Assembly (NCBI GenBank): GCA_015663065.1
Contig: DQSX01000132.1
Location: 1 to 14,038 of the forward strand
Origin: Sulfurovum sp.
Lineage (GTDB): Bacteria > Campylobacterota > Campylobacteria > Campylobacterales > Sulfurovaceae
Direction of reading: 5' to 3'
Length of the DNA stretch: 14,038 nucleotides
Below are positions 13,375 to 14,038 of this stretch, piece by piece. A program made the position numbers and the translations under genes. Below the pieces are notes generated by a model, which worked only from the letters and a program-made list of their open reading frames with translations, made no database searches and had not been told where the DNA came from. How positions within the stretch are numbered: position 1 is the stretch's first letter; each line of letters begins with the position of its first letter.

Positions 13375-14038
13375 ATGGGATTTGAACTTGACCTTTTAAC
13401 AATACTGTTCCTCTTTTTTGTAGGTTCTTTTGCAGGTTTTGTTGATGCTATTGCGGGAGGCGGCGGGATTATCACACTTCCAGCATTAATGGCTGTTGGT
13501 ATTCCGCCGCATATTGCATTGGCTACAAACAAGCTTCAAAGCTCTTTTGGAAGTTTAACGGCAACAGTCAATTATGCACATAAAGGTCTTTTGCATCCTA
13601 AAGAGCTGCTTTATGGCGTATTTTTTACCTTTTTTGGTGCTTCTTCAGGTGCCTATGTCGTGCAGTATTTCAGTGCGGATTTTCTGGAAGATCTTATTAT
13701 TTTTATGTTGATCATACTGTTTATCTATACCGCGGTTTCCCCAAAACTGGGTCATGAAGCTGTAGAAGCCAAAATGAAAAAGAAGGCTTTTTATCTTTTT
13801 TTGCCCTACTCATTGGGTTCTATGATGGATTTTTCGGTCCTGGTACAGGAATTTCCTGGACCATTGCGTTAGTCTTATTTTTAGGGTTGAATCTTAAACA
13901 GGCAACAGCTCAGACAAAACTATTTAACTTTACAAGCAATATAGTCTCTTTGTCCGTGTTTGCATCTATGGGCTTAGTATTGTGGTATATTGGGATTATT
14001 ATGGGGCTGGGGCAGATCCTGGGTGCTTACCTCGGATC
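13375..14038 (+). pseudogene. TSUP (TauE/SafE, YfcA-like) permease, frameshifted at a T7 run and cut by the window end
   Basis: The first frame gives 165 residues: FVGSFAGFVDAIAGGGGIITLPALMAVGIPP (residues 15-45) and ATNKLQSSFG (50-59) are YfcA/TSUP signatures. After KKKAFYLF (about 142) the frame becomes unrelated and stops at 13870-13872. A frame one base back, beginning at 13800, reads FALLIGFYDGFFGPGTGISW and stays open to the end of the window, matching the second-half signature of the family (YDGFFGPGTG). The break coincides with seven T at 13796-13802; eight would restore a single reading frame, as would a -1 slip on this run. The family moves anions such as sulfite or sulfoacetate or organosulfur compounds, but the substrate here is unknown. 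The start is 3 nt after the previous stop, suggesting coupling. Whether the lesion is real decay, phase variation or a read error is open. Confidence 0.82.

Noticed and set aside
1..14038. CRISPR array, tRNA/rRNA genes, insertion sequences or a defence island
   Set aside because: No evenly spaced direct repeats, tRNA-like cloverleaf, rRNA segments, transposase or recognisable defence proteins were seen on either strand.

Overview
The window looks like a chromosomal segment of a Campylobacterota (Epsilonproteobacteria) bacterium, probably close to Sulfurovum or Sulfurimonas. This is inferred from gene content and protein style, from moderate A+T richness with many AT-rich codons, and from -10 boxes of the TATAAT type without clear -35 elements. 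No database search was possible. It is dense housekeeping and accessory DNA with short intergenic gaps. I see no RNA genes, CRISPR array, insertion sequence or recognisable defence system.

Positions 1-1800: the end of a carboxylase/decarboxylase operon. The last codons of an upstream gene stop at 18-20. A stand-alone biotin carrier protein (46-408) and the Na+-pumping decarboxylase beta subunit OadB (411-1760) follow, closed by a terminator. After an unusually long 19-bp-arm hairpin comes pckA (1882-3471, ATP-dependent PEP carboxykinase). These genes sit at the pyruvate/oxaloacetate/PEP node: biotin-dependent (de)carboxylation coupled to sodium, then PEP-oxaloacetate interconversion.

Positions 3472-5266: ppnP and proA (nucleoside phosphorylase; glutamyl phosphate reductase) form a two-gene minus-strand operon convergent with pckA. 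Positions 5267-5480 hold a small DUF2892 membrane protein with its own promoter and a hairpin terminator.

Positions 5524-9480: a probable four-gene operon of mgtE (Mg2+ channel/transporter), a CNNM/CorB-like membrane protein with CBS domains, a DEAD-box RNA helicase, and a 58-residue cysteine-containing protein. Gaps are 16, 3 and 0 nt. Putting two magnesium-related membrane proteins next to each other suggests Mg2+ homeostasis, with the helicase probably just co-transcribed.

Positions 9504-10353: a decayed NhaC-type Na+/H+ antiporter gene with three independent lesions (one-base deletion, missing central half, amber codon), still with promoter and ribosome binding site. Its end overlaps the convergent truD gene.

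Positions 10337-12283 (minus strand): truD (tRNA pseudouridine-13 synthase) and a TauE/SafE (DsbD_2-like) membrane protein with a C-terminal EGKCG cysteine tail resembling copper-binding bufferin-type motifs. Positions 12378-14038 (plus strand): a TerB-like protein overlapping an acylphosphatase, a REP-like palindrome, a small Cys-rich protein, and a YfcA-like TSUP permease. The permease reading frame is broken at a run of seven T and leaves the window.

The points most worth checking are the EGKCG tail, the T7 frameshift, the triple-lesion antiporter pseudogene, the split biotin carrier subunit, and the long hairpin before pckA. I did not find convincing evidence of an entirely new system.
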